Of a DNA stretch of 64,000 nucleotides, positions 19,301 through 29,500 are shown piece after piece. A program made the position numbers and the translations under genes. Positions within the stretch are counted from its first letter, which is position 1; each line of letters starts with the position of its first letter. Below the pieces are notes generated by a model. That model had not been told where the DNA came from. It saw nothing but the letters and a program-made list of their open reading frames with translations, and did no database searches. Source of the DNA: Gemmatimonadetes bacterium T265 (lineage in GTDB: Bacteria; Gemmatimonadota; Gemmatimonadetes; Gemmatimonadales; Gemmatimonadaceae); NCBI GenBank assembly GCA_019973575.1, contig BPUI01000003.1:558001-622000 (forward strand), given 5' to 3'.

Positions 19301-19869
19301 AGCGCGATGTGGTGCGACGCGAGCACGAGGACCTGGTCGTCGCCCGCGAGCCGGACCACCGTGGCGCGGAATGGGTGCTCGCGCGCGAGGTCGAACGGCG
19401 CCCGGGCCCGTGCCCGCGCCACGCGCTCGGCCTCCACGGGGCGTTCCGCCTCCGGGAGCCCGCCGAGGTCGACGACCTCGAGCGCGACCGGGCCGGGCGC
19501 GTCGAGCAGGAGCCGCGGCGTCCCATCCTCGTCGGCGAAGCGGGCCCTCAACAACTCGTGGCGCTCGGCGAGCAACGTCAGCGCCCGGCCGAGTGCCGCG
19601 ACATCGAGCGCGCCCCGGAGCCGGCGCACCACCGGCAGGTTGTACGCGGTGAGACCGGGCGTCGCGCGGTCGAGCAGCCAGAGCAGCTCCTGCGCGAACG
19701 ACATCGGCACCGGCGCGTCGGCCGCGCGCGCCGGGATCGTCGGCGCGTCGTCCGCATCGGGCCCGAGCGCGCCGGCGCCTTCGGCGTCCAGCAACGCGCC
19801 GAGTACGTCGAGGTCGTCGTCGAGCTGGTCGGGCGTCGGCACGGCGGTACGTGGGTCAGACATCGTCAT
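16396..19869 (-). CDS. NRPS module: C - A(Asp) - T
   Basis: 1157 residues. C domain with HHIALDGWS near 185. A domain with HTSGSTGTPKG near 660 (His replaces the common Tyr/Phe before TSGSTG) and the non-canonical A4 region FAADLGYTALFPAL. Specificity residues DLTKVGHVGK predict Asp. T domain SFLALGGHSLL near 1071. The T-domain DNA (16531-16766) is almost identical to that of another Asp module at 30099-30334, so one was copied from the other recently. The C-terminal tail (about 50 residues, with APIAPASRDAF) resembles the first half of a T-C linker cut at the gene boundary. It overlaps its neighbours by four bases on both sides. Confidence 0.9.
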   Translation of the reverse strand: MTMSDPRTAVPTPDQLDDDLDVLGALLDAEGAGALGPDADDAPTIPARAADAPVPMSFAQELLWLLDRATPGLTAYNLPVVRRLRGALDVAALGRALTLLAERHELLRARFADEDGTPRLLLDAPGPVALEVVDLGGLPEAERPVEAERVARARARAPFDLAREHPFRATVVRLAGDDQVLVLASHHIALDGWSLGILYRELAAAYDAYRAGADPALPPVRVRFGDYATWQRGRLSGARLDALLGFWRGQLGDAVEPLALPTDFPRPAAPTFAGARETLALGAEASARVRELARRHGATPYMVLLTAYATVLHRYTGRDDVLVGSGSAGRGVRELEGVVGYLNNTLVQRANFAGDPTFAELLARVRASALDAYDHQEIPLEKLVLELRHGRERLADAPLFEVVLTMQETGSDGLALDGLRVEPFGVDMAATKFDVTLLVGERDGAFGLTAQYRSDLFAPATMGRFLGHVRAVLDAAAADDGVRVSRLPMLTAAERADLPRWNATAVDEGAAADVVSLFDAQAVRVAGRTAVVAADATLTYAELRARADALAGRLLTLGVGAGARVGLLIDRSAAAVVGLLGVLKAGAAYVPLPADAPPARVAQVLAACGAAAVVADPAHAGVVAAGVPVVSPDAATGVGLGAAADRAPEPGDVAYVLHTSGSTGTPKGVEVTHANLVHYVRAISRVFADVAPEAPGDGLAALDGLHVGMASTFAADLGYTALFPALLAGATLHVLDAATATEPARFGAYAAAHPLDVLKLTPGHLRALAAGLTDDALAAVLPRRWLVLGGEALAPSFARALVDAGPCRVLNHYGPTEATVGACTFEVTPAALDAAAAAGARTVPVGRPLPNVRAYVADPHGGEQPVGVPGELVLAGAGIAHGYTGRADLTGERFGAFPRLGDGGEPGAYRTGDRVRRLADGALEFLGRVDEQVKVRGYRVEPGEVAHALRGHPGLADAAVVADAADAEPRLTAYVVPRRPDALPNAQALAAWLGDRLPSYMVPAAFVTRDRLPLTANGKIDRARLPAVDAPATAAAVVAPRTETERQLAAVWQDVLKREAVGVAESFLALGGHSLLAIRVLGRISKQFGVRLPLRALFEHPTVAQLAELVDAERQGGACIGGGLAPIAPASRDAFRIGAAASVTPANGTSGTRGASA
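16531..16766 (-). repeat. T-domain DNA repeat, copy 1 (with 30099-30334)
   Basis: A 236-base stretch differs from 30099-30334 at only about four positions by my alignment (two near 16570, one near 16677, one near 16744). It covers the end of the A-T linker and most of the carrier domain. Flanking A-domain DNA is clearly paralogous but much more diverged, so this looks like recent gene conversion or recombination confined to the carrier domain. Confidence 0.88.
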
Positions 19870-22800
19870 CCGATTGAAGCAGTACGCGGGCGCTCACGCT
19901 GCAGCCGTTCGCGCTCGTCGGGCGACATCTCGCGCACGCGCAGGAGCGCCGCGGCGACCGCGGCCGTGCGGCCGCGCGCGGGCTCGAGCGCGACGAGGGT
20001 GCGCGCGACGCCCGCCACCGTGGGCGCGTCGAAGAAGCGGCGGAGGGGGAGCGGCGTGCGGAAGATCTTGAGCAGGCGCGCCACCACCCGGGTCGCGAGC
20101 AATGAGTGGCCGCCGAGGTCGAAGAAGCTCGTCTCGACGCCGGGGGGGACGCGGCCGAGGACCTCGCCCCAGACCTCTGCGACGACGCGCTCGACGTCGT
20201 CGCGGGGCGCGACCGGGGCGGGCCCGTCTGCGTTAGGCATCGGCGCGGGGAGCGCGCCGCGGTCGACCTTTCCGTTCGCGGTGAGCGGGAGCGCGTCGAG
20301 CACGACCACCGCGGCCGGCACCATGTAGTCGGGCAGCCGCCCGCGCAGGTAGGCGCGCAGCTCGGCCGGCGACGTGGTGCCGGGCGCGGCCGCGTACGCG
20401 ACGAGCTGCCGGTCGCCGGGGGCGAGCTCGCGGACGAGCGCGACGCTCGCGTGTACCGCGGGGTGCCCGTTCAACACGTGCTCGACCTCGCCCGGCTCGA
20501 TCCGGAAGCCGCGGACCTTCACTTGGTGGTCGGTCCGGCCGACGAACTCGATCGCGCCGTCCGGTGCGCGCCGCACGACGTCGCCCGTGCGGTAGAGGCG
20601 CTCCGGGCCGGCGACCTCCTCGACGGTAACGAACCGCTCGGACGTGAGCTCGGGGCGGCCGAGGTAGCCGAGCGCGACGCCGTCGCCGCCGAGGAAGAGT
20701 TCGCCACGCACGCCGACCGGCGCGAGCCGGCGGTGCCGGTCGAGCACGTACGCTGACGTCCCCGACACCGGCCGCCCGATCGGGACGGTGGTCGCGCCCG
20801 CGGGCACGTGCTCCACGAGGTGCCAGAGGGAGAACGTCGTGACTTCGGTCGGCCCGTAGACGTGCAGCAGGCGCTGCGGCGCGCCGGACGTCAACACGGC
20901 ACGCACGGCCGACGGGTCGACCGCCTCGCCGCCGAACAGCAGGTGACGTAGCCCCGCGAACGCCGCGGGGGCGAGGCGCGCCACCTGGTTGAAGAGCGCG
21001 GTCGTGAGGAACGCGGTCGTCACGCCGTGCCGGACGAGCGCGGCCGCGAACTCGGCCGGCGCGAGCGCGACGTCGGCGTCGAGCGGCACGAGCCGCGCCC
21101 CCGCCAGCAGCGCACCCCAGACCTCGAACGTCGCCGCGTCGAACGACGGGCTCGAGAGCTGGGCGACGACGTCCTCCTCGCCTAACGCGGCGTAGTTAGG
21201 ACCGCTCACCAGCCGCAGGATGGCGCGGTGCGGCACCACGACGCCCTTCGGCACGCCCGTCGACCCCGACGTGTAGACGACGTACGCCGCGTCCTGACCG
21301 TCGCCGGCGGGCGCGGCGTCTCCCGGCGCGGGCGGCACGTCGCCCAGCTCGTCGAGGTCCATCTCGTCGAGGAGTAGCGGCCGCGCGTCGAGCGGCGGCA
21401 GCTTCGCGCCGCTCGCGCGGTCCGTCACGACGACCGCGAGCCGCGCGTCGCGCGCCATGAGGTCGAGGCGCGCCGGCGGGTACGCCGGGTCGAGGGGCAC
21501 GTACGCGGCGCCGGCCTTCAGAATGCCGAGCATCGCGACGGCAAGTCCCACGGAGCGCGGCAGGCAGAGTCCGACGCGGTCGCCGTGTCTAACGCCAAGC
21601 GCGTGCAGCGCGCCGGCGAGGCGGTCCGCGCGGTCGCGGAGCGCGGCATAGGTGTGCGCGCCCGCGTCGGACGTGACCGCCACCGCGTCGGGCGTGCGCG
21701 CGGCCTGCGCGTCGAACCGCGCGTGCACCGTCGCGCCGCGGAGATACTCGGTCGGCGCGCTCGCCCACTCGGCGAGCGACGTACGTTCGGCCGCGTCTAA
21801 CAGTGGCAGCCGCGACACGGGCGTCCCGGGCGCCGCGACCGCGCCGCCGAGCAGCATCTCGAAGCGGCGCAGCATGCGCTCGGCCGTGACGGCGGCGAAC
21901 AGGTCGCGGCGGTACTCGAGCGCCGCGCGCAGCCCGTCCGGCGTTTCGGCCAACGACAGCGTCAGCTCGAACTTGGCCGCGCCCGCCTGCACCGCGTACG
22001 GCTCCAGCGTTGCCGGACCGAGCCGCGTGACCGGCGCGGACCCGTCGCCCTGCAGCACGAATCCGACGTTGGTGGCAACGGCCGGCGCGGCGCCCGCGCC
22101 CTGCTCGTCGAACGCGCGCAGGCAGTCCGCCCGCACGCGAGCGAGCAGCGCCGCGAACGTCGGGTCGTCGCCGATGCGGGCGCGGAGCGGGAGCGTCTCC
22201 GCCAGGTGGCCGACGACGCGCTGCGTCTCGGGACGCGCGCGCCCCGCGACCGGGACGCCGACCACCACGTCGTCCTGGCCGGAACAGCGCGCGAGCAGGG
22301 TCTGGAACGCCGCGAGCAGGACCATGAACGGCGTCGCGTCGTGCGCGCGGGCGAGGGCGCGCGCGTCCGCGACGAGCGCCGCGGCGAGCGTGTGCACCGC
22401 GCGCCCGGCGGGAGCCGCCGGGTCGCCTGGGCGAGGCGCGTCGGTCGGCAGGTCGACCGTCGTCGGCGCGCCGTCGAGGTGGTCGCGCCAGAAGGTGGCC
22501 GGCCGCCCGCCGTCCGCCACACCGTCGGGTGCGGCGTCGCGCGCGCGTTCCCAGGTGGCGAGGTCCGCCTGCTGGAGCGGCGCGGGGCCGAGCACTGGGT
22601 CGCGGCCCGACAGCAAGGCCTCGTACGCCGCCGCCAGCTCGCCGAGGACGATGCCGAGCGAGGCGCCGTCGCAGACTAAATGGTGGGCGACGAGGAGCAG
22701 GAGCGACTCGTCGTCGGTGAGACGCGCGACGGCGGGCCGCGGCCCGGCGCTCTCGCCTAACGCGAACGGCGCCGCCGCCGCCGCGGTCAGCCGCGCGCCC

Positions 22801-23246
22801 GCCTCCGTCTCGCGCGCGCTGGCGGGCGTGGCGCGCAGGTCGTGTACGGCCACACGCACCGGCGCGGGGGCGCGCACGACCTGCCGCGGCTCCCCGTCGA
22901 CCTCGACGAACGCCGTGCGCAGCGCCTCGTGCCGCGCGACCACGGCCGCGAGCGCACGCTCGAGCGCGGGCACGTCGAGCCGGCCGCGCACGCGCCGCGC
23001 GAGCGACACGTGGTAGGCGGCGGTTCCCGGCGTCCGCTGCTCGTGGAGCCAGAGCAGTTCCTGGGCGCGAGAAAGCGGCGCCGGCCCGTCATTCGCACGC
23101 CGTGCGATCGGCGCTTCCGCGATCGCGCCCCGCCGCTCGGCGAGCCGGCGTGCGAGCAGCGCCTGCCGCTCGGGCGAGAGTGCGCCGACGCGCGCGCCCG
23201 CTACGCCGCCGTCGTTGACGGCCGGGACGATCGGCGTCGTGCTCAC
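19866..23246 (-). CDS. NRPS module: C - A(Ile/Val) - T
   Basis: 1126 residues from GTG at 23246, forming a GTGA overlap with the preceding stop. It starts with LSPERQALLARRLAERRG, a docking-type helix. C domain with HHLVCDGAS near 188. A domain with YTSGSTGVPKG near 659 and canonical A4 SFDAATFEVWGALL. Specificity residues DAFFLGVTFK are closest to the Ile code DAFFYGITFK; Val is the alternative. T domain FFDLGGHSLLATRVV near 1042. It ends in VREMSPDERERLQRER. No epimerase or methyltransferase is present. Confidence 0.9.
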   Translation of the reverse strand: MSTTPIVPAVNDGGVAGARVGALSPERQALLARRLAERRGAIAEAPIARRANDGPAPLSRAQELLWLHEQRTPGTAAYHVSLARRVRGRLDVPALERALAAVVARHEALRTAFVEVDGEPRQVVRAPAPVRVAVHDLRATPASARETEAGARLTAAAAAPFALGESAGPRPAVARLTDDESLLLLVAHHLVCDGASLGIVLGELAAAYEALLSGRDPVLGPAPLQQADLATWERARDAAPDGVADGGRPATFWRDHLDGAPTTVDLPTDAPRPGDPAAPAGRAVHTLAAALVADARALARAHDATPFMVLLAAFQTLLARCSGQDDVVVGVPVAGRARPETQRVVGHLAETLPLRARIGDDPTFAALLARVRADCLRAFDEQGAGAAPAVATNVGFVLQGDGSAPVTRLGPATLEPYAVQAGAAKFELTLSLAETPDGLRAALEYRRDLFAAVTAERMLRRFEMLLGGAVAAPGTPVSRLPLLDAAERTSLAEWASAPTEYLRGATVHARFDAQAARTPDAVAVTSDAGAHTYAALRDRADRLAGALHALGVRHGDRVGLCLPRSVGLAVAMLGILKAGAAYVPLDPAYPPARLDLMARDARLAVVVTDRASGAKLPPLDARPLLLDEMDLDELGDVPPAPGDAAPAGDGQDAAYVVYTSGSTGVPKGVVVPHRAILRLVSGPNYAALGEEDVVAQLSSPSFDAATFEVWGALLAGARLVPLDADVALAPAEFAAALVRHGVTTAFLTTALFNQVARLAPAAFAGLRHLLFGGEAVDPSAVRAVLTSGAPQRLLHVYGPTEVTTFSLWHLVEHVPAGATTVPIGRPVSGTSAYVLDRHRRLAPVGVRGELFLGGDGVALGYLGRPELTSERFVTVEEVAGPERLYRTGDVVRRAPDGAIEFVGRTDHQVKVRGFRIEPGEVEHVLNGHPAVHASVALVRELAPGDRQLVAYAAAPGTTSPAELRAYLRGRLPDYMVPAAVVVLDALPLTANGKVDRGALPAPMPNADGPAPVAPRDDVERVVAEVWGEVLGRVPPGVETSFFDLGGHSLLATRVVARLLKIFRTPLPLRRFFDAPTVAGVARTLVALEPARGRTAAVAAALLRVREMSPDERERLQRERPRTASIG

Positions 23247-26200
23247 CGCGGTTCCTCCGCGACGGGCTCCGCCAGCAGACGCGCGACGTCGTCGTCCGAC
23301 AGCCCGTCGATCTCGGCCAGCATCGCCGCGAGCGTGGCGTCGTCGTCCGCGACCGCGGCGGCCTGGTCGTCCGCGAGGCGCTGCACGACGGCCGCCACGA
23401 ATGCCGCCACGGTCGGCGCGGCGAACACCATCCCCACGGTGACGCGCGCCGGCGCGACGTCCGCGAGCCGCCCCACCGCGCGCATCGCCGCGAGCGAATG
23501 GCCGCCGAGTGCGAAGAAGTCGTCGTGCACGCCGACGCGCGCGACGCCGAGCGCGGCGGCCCACGCGTCGGCGATCTGCGCCTCGAGCGGGGAGCGGGGC
23601 GCGACGTAGGGTGCCGCGTTCGAGGCAGGCCCGACGTCGGTGGCGGCGGGCGCGGGGAGCGCGCGCCGGTCGACCTTGCCGTTCGGCGTGAGCGGGAGCG
23701 CGGCGAGCCGCACGACCGCGGCCGGGACCATGTAGTCCGGCAACGTTAGGCGAAGCCGCGCGCGCAGGTCGGCGACGAACGCGGGCTCGTCGGCGGCGGC
23801 GAGGGTAGAGTGCACGAAGTAGGCGACGAGGGCGGGTTCCGCCGCGTCATCTCTGCGGCAGAGATTTGCCACAGTCTGAGTCACGCCCGGCGCCGCGGCG
23901 ACCACGCCCTCGATCTCCCCCAGCTCGACGCGGTAGCCGCGCACCTTGACTTGGTCGTCGAGCCGGCCGAGGAATTCCAGCCGGCCGTCCGCGTGGCGGC
24001 GCACCCGGTCGCCGGTGCGGTACAAGCGGCCGAACTCCGGGTGCGGGGCGAACCGCTCCGCCGTGAGGTCCGGGCGGCCGTGGTAGCCGCGGGCGAGCCC
24101 CGCGCCGCCGATCCACAGCTCGCCGGGCACGCCGAGCGGCGCCGGATCGCCCGAGGGCTCGAGGACGTAGAGCGTCGTGTTGGCGAGCGGCTCGCCGAGC
24201 GCAACGTCGTCGTTGGTCACGTGGTCGCGGGCCGACCAGATGGTCGTCTCGGTGGGGCCGTAGACGTTCCAGAGCGCCGCCCCGCGCGGCCGCAGTGCCG
24301 CCGCGAGCTCCGCAGGCCACGCCTCGCCGCCGCACAGCATTGTGAGGCCGTTCGTGCCTGTCCACCCGGCCGCGATCAGCAGGCGCCACGTGGACGGCGT
24401 CGCTTGAAGCAGCACGCGGCCGCCGCGCTCCGAGCGCGCGCGGTCCGCGGTGCGGGCCAGCAGTGCGCCGAGCTCCGTGCCGTCGACCGCCGTCGCGCGC
24501 GGCGCGATCACGACCTCGGCGCCGACCACGAGCGGCAGCCACAGCTCCAGCCCGGCGATGTCGAATGCCACGGTCGTCACCGCGACGACCGCGTCCGCGG
24601 CGGCGAGCCCCGGCCGCTCGGCCATGCTCGCGAGGAAATTCGCGAGCGCGCCGTGCGACACCATTACGCCTTTCGGACGGCCGGTCGACCCGGAGGTGTA
24701 AAGAACGTACGCGAGCGCGTCCGCGTCGACCATTGGGGCGTCAGCGGCTGGCTCGACGTCCGCGGCCGCGTCCCACGTCGCGTCGTCGAGGACGAGCACC
24801 GGCGCCTCGACTGCGGGCAGGCGCTCGCGCGAGCGCTCGGCGGTCACGACGGCGCGCACGCCGGCGTCGTCGAGCACGTGAGCGAGGCGCTCGGCGGGGT
24901 AGCCGACGTCGAGCGGCACGTACGCGGCGCCGGCGCGCAGCACGGCGAGCAGCGCGACGGGGAGTGTGGTCGTCCGGTCGACGGCCACCGCCACGCGGTC
25001 ACCGGCCCGTACGCCTAACACACGCAGGCGTCGCGCGACCGCGGCGGAGCGGCGCGCGAGCTCGGCGTAGGTGAGCGTGTCGTCGCCGGCGCGCACGGCG
25101 GTCGCTGAGGGCGTCGCGGCGGCCTGGGCGAGCACGCGCGACGGCACGGTCCACGTCGGAAGCGGCGCCGCGGTCGCGTTCCACCGCCCGGTGACGAGGG
25201 CGCGCTCGGCCAGGCCTAACAACGGCAAGCGGCCGACGAGCGCGCCGGGATCGCACGCCGCGGCGGCGAGCAGCGCGCCGTAGTGCGCGAGCAGCCGGTC
25301 CACGGTGGCCGCGTCGAACAGGTCGGTGTTGTACTCCGCCACCGTCACGAGCCCGCCGTCTGGCGCGGGTCGGACGACGAGCGTGAGCTCAAACTTGGCC
25401 GTTTCCTTCGCCGCGGCGACGCGCGTCACGCGCAGTCCCGGCAGCCGCGGCTCGGCGCCGAGCCCGTCGAGGAACTGGAACGCGACCTGGACGATCGGCG
25501 CGCGGCCGCGGTCGCGCGCGGGCTGCATGCGCTCGACGACCTGCTCGAACGGCACCTCCTGGTCGGCCAGCGCCGCGAGGGCGACGTCGCGCACGTGCGC
25601 GAGCAGCGCGTCGAACGGCGCGTCCGCGTCCGGCATGACGCGCAGGGCCAGCGTGTTCACGAACAGGCCGACGACGCGCTCCAGCTCCGCCCGGCCGCGC
25701 CCGGCGGTGACCGATCCGACGGCGAAGTCACCCTGCCCCGTGTAGCGGTGCAGCAGCGCGACGAACGCGGCCAGGCAGGCGGCGTACGGCGTCGCGCCGC
25801 GGGCGCGCGCCATCGCGCGCAGCGCGTCGGCCGTCGCGGCCGGGACGTGGGCCTCGCGCTTCGCCCCGGCGAGCGACTGCACCGCGGGGCGCGGCCGGTC
25901 CGTCGGCAACTCCAGCGGCGGCACGCCCGCGAGCCGCTCGGCCCACGCGTCGAGCCGGCGCCCGGCGGCCGGGGTGCCGAGCGCGCGCCGCTGCCACGCG
26001 GCGTAGTCCGCGTACTGGAGCGGCAGGTCGGCGAACGCCGGCGTGCGCCCGGCGGCCAGCGCGCCGTACGCGTCGTGCAACTCGCCGAAGAGAATGCCTA
26101 ACGAGACGCCGTCGACGACCACGTGGTGGAACGCCGCGAGCAGCACGTGCTCGTCCGGCGCGAGGCGGAGCAGCGACGCGCGCACGGGCGGGCCGGCGGC

Positions 26201-26569
26201 GAGGTCGAACGGCGCGTTCGCATTCGCGCGAGCGCGCTCGGCGACCGCGCGTTCGCGCTCTGCGGCCGGGCGCGCGGTCACGTCTTCGACGACGAGCGGC
26301 GCGGCGACGTGCGGCAGCACGACCTGCTCGGGGGCGTCCGCGCCGGCGCGGAACACCGTGCGCAGCGCCTCGTGTCGGGCGACGAGCAGGCCGAAGGCTT
26401 CGCGCAGCGCGTCGACGTCGAGCGGACCGGCCAGATGCAGCGCGACGGGTACGGTGTACGCGGCAGCCTCCGCGTCGATCTGGTCCAGCAACCAGAAGCG
26501 CTGCTGCTGGAACGACGTCGGGAACACCTGCACGTCGGCCGCCGCCGGAACCGCGGAGGTCGCGGTCAT
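23243..26569 (-). CDS. NRPS module: C - A(Gly-like) - T
   Basis: 1108 residues from ATG at 26569 (ATGA overlap). C domain with HHVVVDGVS near 150. A domain with YTSGSTGRPKG near 626, A4 region AFDIAGLELWLPL and specificity residues DILQLGVIWK. This is one change (Leu to Val at the YGPTE-preceding position) from the Gly code DILQLGLIWK, so Gly is the best guess. T domain DFFALGGHSLAAMRAVG near 1023. The C-terminal tail EIDGLSDDDVARLLAE is an acidic docking-type helix that pairs with the LSPERQALL helix of the next protein. The open frame continues upstream of the chosen start only as antisense of the neighbour. Confidence 0.9.
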   Translation of the reverse strand: MTATSAVPAAADVQVFPTSFQQQRFWLLDQIDAEAAAYTVPVALHLAGPLDVDALREAFGLLVARHEALRTVFRAGADAPEQVVLPHVAAPLVVEDVTARPAAERERAVAERARANANAPFDLAAGPPVRASLLRLAPDEHVLLAAFHHVVVDGVSLGILFGELHDAYGALAAGRTPAFADLPLQYADYAAWQRRALGTPAAGRRLDAWAERLAGVPPLELPTDRPRPAVQSLAGAKREAHVPAATADALRAMARARGATPYAACLAAFVALLHRYTGQGDFAVGSVTAGRGRAELERVVGLFVNTLALRVMPDADAPFDALLAHVRDVALAALADQEVPFEQVVERMQPARDRGRAPIVQVAFQFLDGLGAEPRLPGLRVTRVAAAKETAKFELTLVVRPAPDGGLVTVAEYNTDLFDAATVDRLLAHYGALLAAAACDPGALVGRLPLLGLAERALVTGRWNATAAPLPTWTVPSRVLAQAAATPSATAVRAGDDTLTYAELARRSAAVARRLRVLGVRAGDRVAVAVDRTTTLPVALLAVLRAGAAYVPLDVGYPAERLAHVLDDAGVRAVVTAERSRERLPAVEAPVLVLDDATWDAAADVEPAADAPMVDADALAYVLYTSGSTGRPKGVMVSHGALANFLASMAERPGLAAADAVVAVTTVAFDIAGLELWLPLVVGAEVVIAPRATAVDGTELGALLARTADRARSERGGRVLLQATPSTWRLLIAAGWTGTNGLTMLCGGEAWPAELAAALRPRGAALWNVYGPTETTIWSARDHVTNDDVALGEPLANTTLYVLEPSGDPAPLGVPGELWIGGAGLARGYHGRPDLTAERFAPHPEFGRLYRTGDRVRRHADGRLEFLGRLDDQVKVRGYRVELGEIEGVVAAAPGVTQTVANLCRRDDAAEPALVAYFVHSTLAAADEPAFVADLRARLRLTLPDYMVPAAVVRLAALPLTPNGKVDRRALPAPAATDVGPASNAAPYVAPRSPLEAQIADAWAAALGVARVGVHDDFFALGGHSLAAMRAVGRLADVAPARVTVGMVFAAPTVAAFVAAVVQRLADDQAAAVADDDATLAAMLAEIDGLSDDDVARLLAEPVAEEPR

Positions 26570-29500
26570 ACGCCGACCCCCGCGCGGGGCGCGGCCGCGG
26601 GCTGGTACGCGCCGCGCGCGACGGGCGTGAGCGGCACGGCGTCGTCCTCCGCGCTCCCGCCCGCGCCGCCGTCCGCGTCGGCGAGCGCCGCGAGGTCGGC
26701 GACCGTCGCGCCGCGGAGCAGCTGGTCGAGCGGGAGCAGGACTCCCGAAAGTTGCCGGACCCGGCCGACGACCCGCATCGCGAGCAGCGAGTGTCCGCCG
26801 AGCTCGACGAAGCGCTCGTCGACGCCTACGGTAGGTACGCCTAACGCCTCGGCCCACACGGCGGCGATCTCGGCCTCGCGGGGCGTGCGCGGGAGCGTGC
26901 GGGCCGCGGCGATATCGGCGGCTGGCGCGGGCAGCCGGTCGCGGTCCACCTTCCCGTTCGGCGTGAGCGGCAGCGCGGCGAGCGGCACGACGGCGGCCGG
27001 GATCATGTGCTCGGGGAGCGTCTGCCGGAGCACGGTGCGCAGGGCCGCGCCGTCCGGCGGCGGCCCGTCCGCGCCGACGACGTACGCGACGAGCCGCGGC
27101 CCGGTCGCGGCGTCGTCGCGGGCGACGACGCACGCCTGCGTCACGCCGCGGACGGCTACGAGCGCGGCCTCGATCTCGCCCGGCTCGATGCGGAAGCCGC
27201 GGAGCTTGATCTGCGCGTCGATGCGGCCGAGGAACTCGAGCGTGCCGTCGCGCCGGTAGCGGACCCGGTCCCCCGTACGGTAAAGTGTTGCGTTAGGCGT
27301 CTCCGAGAGGCGGTCCGGCACGAACGCCGCCGCCGTGAGGTCGGCACGGTGTAGATAGCCCGCGCCGACGCCGTCGCCGCCGATGTACAACTCGCCCGCG
27401 ACGCCGGCCGGGACCGGCTCGCCGTGTGCGTCGAGCACGTACAGCCGCGTGTTCGCGATCGGGCGCCCGATCGGCACCGGCCCGGTGATCCGGCGGTCGC
27501 CGCCGACGAACTCGACGCAGCAGCCGACGACCGTCTCCGTCGGCCCGTACTCGTTCACGTGCACCGTGTCCGGCGCGTGCGTCTGCCAGAACGCGAGGCT
27601 TTCGCCGAGCAACTGCTCGCCGCCGATGACGAACACGCGGGTGGCGCCCGGTGCCTCCGACGGGCCGACGGTCTCGCGCAGGAGGTCGAGGTGCGCGGGG
27701 GTGAGCTTCACGAAGCTGAACCCGCCCGGGTCGCAGAGCATGCGGCCTAACGCGGCGACGTCGTCGCCGTCCGGCACGACGTGCACAGCGCGCCCGGCGG
27801 CGAGCGGCGCCCACAGGCTCGTCACCGTGAGGTCGAACGCGATCGAAGAGTGGAGCGGCGCGCCGCGGCCGCGCCGCACCTCGTACGCGTCCACCGCCCA
27901 CGCGACGTAGTTGGCGAGCCCGCGGTGCGTGACCATCGCGCCCTTAGGCCGCCCGGTCGACCCAGAGGTGAAGATCACGTACGCGAGCGCGTCGCCGCCG
28001 CCCGGGCCCGGGGCCGGCACCACGGGGGTGTCGGGAAGGCGCTCACCGGCCGGCCACACGCGCGCGTCAAGCGCGAGTGTGATGGGTGCGCCGTCGGGCA
28101 CGCGGTCCGCGAGCGCGGGCTGAGTGAGCAGGAGCACGGCTCGCGCGTCGTCGAGCATCGCCGCGATGCGCGCGGGCGGGTAGGCCGCGTCGATCGGCAC
28201 GTACGCCGCGCCCGTCTTGAGCACGGCGAGGAGCGCGACGACCAGCTCCGGGCTGCGCCGCATGAACACACCGACGAGCGCGCCGGGGCCAGCCCCGCGA
28301 CGCACGAGTTCGGCGGCGAGGCGGTCCGCGCGGAGCTCCAACTCGCGGAAGCTGAGCGTGCGGTCGCCGTCGACGACGGCCGGCGCCTCGGGTGTGGCGG
28401 CCGCACTGCGGGCGACGAGCGCGGGGACCGTGCCGCCCACCGGCGCGCCGGTCGCCGTCCGGTTCCACTTGATGAGCAGCGTGTGCCGCTCCTCGGCCGT
28501 CAGCAACGGCAGCCGAGACACGCGTCGTGCCGGGTCGGCGACGATGCCCGCCAAGAGCGTCGCGAGGTGGTCGAGGACGGGATCGATCGTCGCGGCATCG
28601 AACAGGGCGGTGCGGTACTCGACCGTCGCGCGCAGCCCCTCGCCGCCGAGGTCACTGAAGGCGAGCGCGAGGTCGAACTTGGCCGCGCCGTGATCGGTTG
28701 GCAGGACCTCGACGTGCGCGTCGCCGAGTATGACGCGGACCTCGCCGGGTGTGTCGACCCCGAACCCCACCTCCGCGAGCGGCCGCCCGCGCGCGCCGCC
28801 GCCCGCGTGCACCTCCAACGCGACGCGCTCGAAGGGCACGGCTTGGTGTTCGTACGCGTCGAGGCACGTCCGCCGCACGCGGCCGAGGAGCTCAACGAAC
28901 GTCGGATCGGCCGCGAGGTCCGTGCGCAGGACGAGCGTGTTCGCGAAGAACCCCACCGCGCCGTCGAGCGCCTCGCCGCCGCGCGCGGTCGCTGGCGTGG
29001 CGACGGCGACGTCGTCCTGCCCCGTCGTGCGCGCGAGCAGGACGTCGAACGCCGCGAGCAGCACCATGAAGAGGGTCGCGTCGTGCGCGCGCGCGAGCGC
29101 CGCGAGCCCGTCGCGGACGTCGGGGGCGAGCAGCCGCCGGCACCGCGCGCCGTCGAAGTTAGGCGCCGAAGCGCGCGGCCGGTCGACGGGCAACTCGAGC
29201 GTCGTTAGGCCAGTCAGCTGCGCGCGCCAGTACGCGAGCCCCGCGGCGCGCGAGCCGCGCTCGACCGCGTCGCGCTGCCACGCCGCCCAGTCGGCGTACT
29301 GAACGGGCACGGGCGGCAGCGCGGGCCGCTCGCCGCGCCGGAACGCGTCGTACGCCGCGCCGAGCTCGCGGAAGAGCACGTCGCGCGAACCCTCGTCGCT
29401 GACGAGGTGGTGCGAGAGCAGGTGCAGCACGTGCTCGTCGGACGCGAGCCGGAGGAGCGTCGCGCGGAGCTGCGGATCGCGCGCGAGGTCGAAGCGGCGG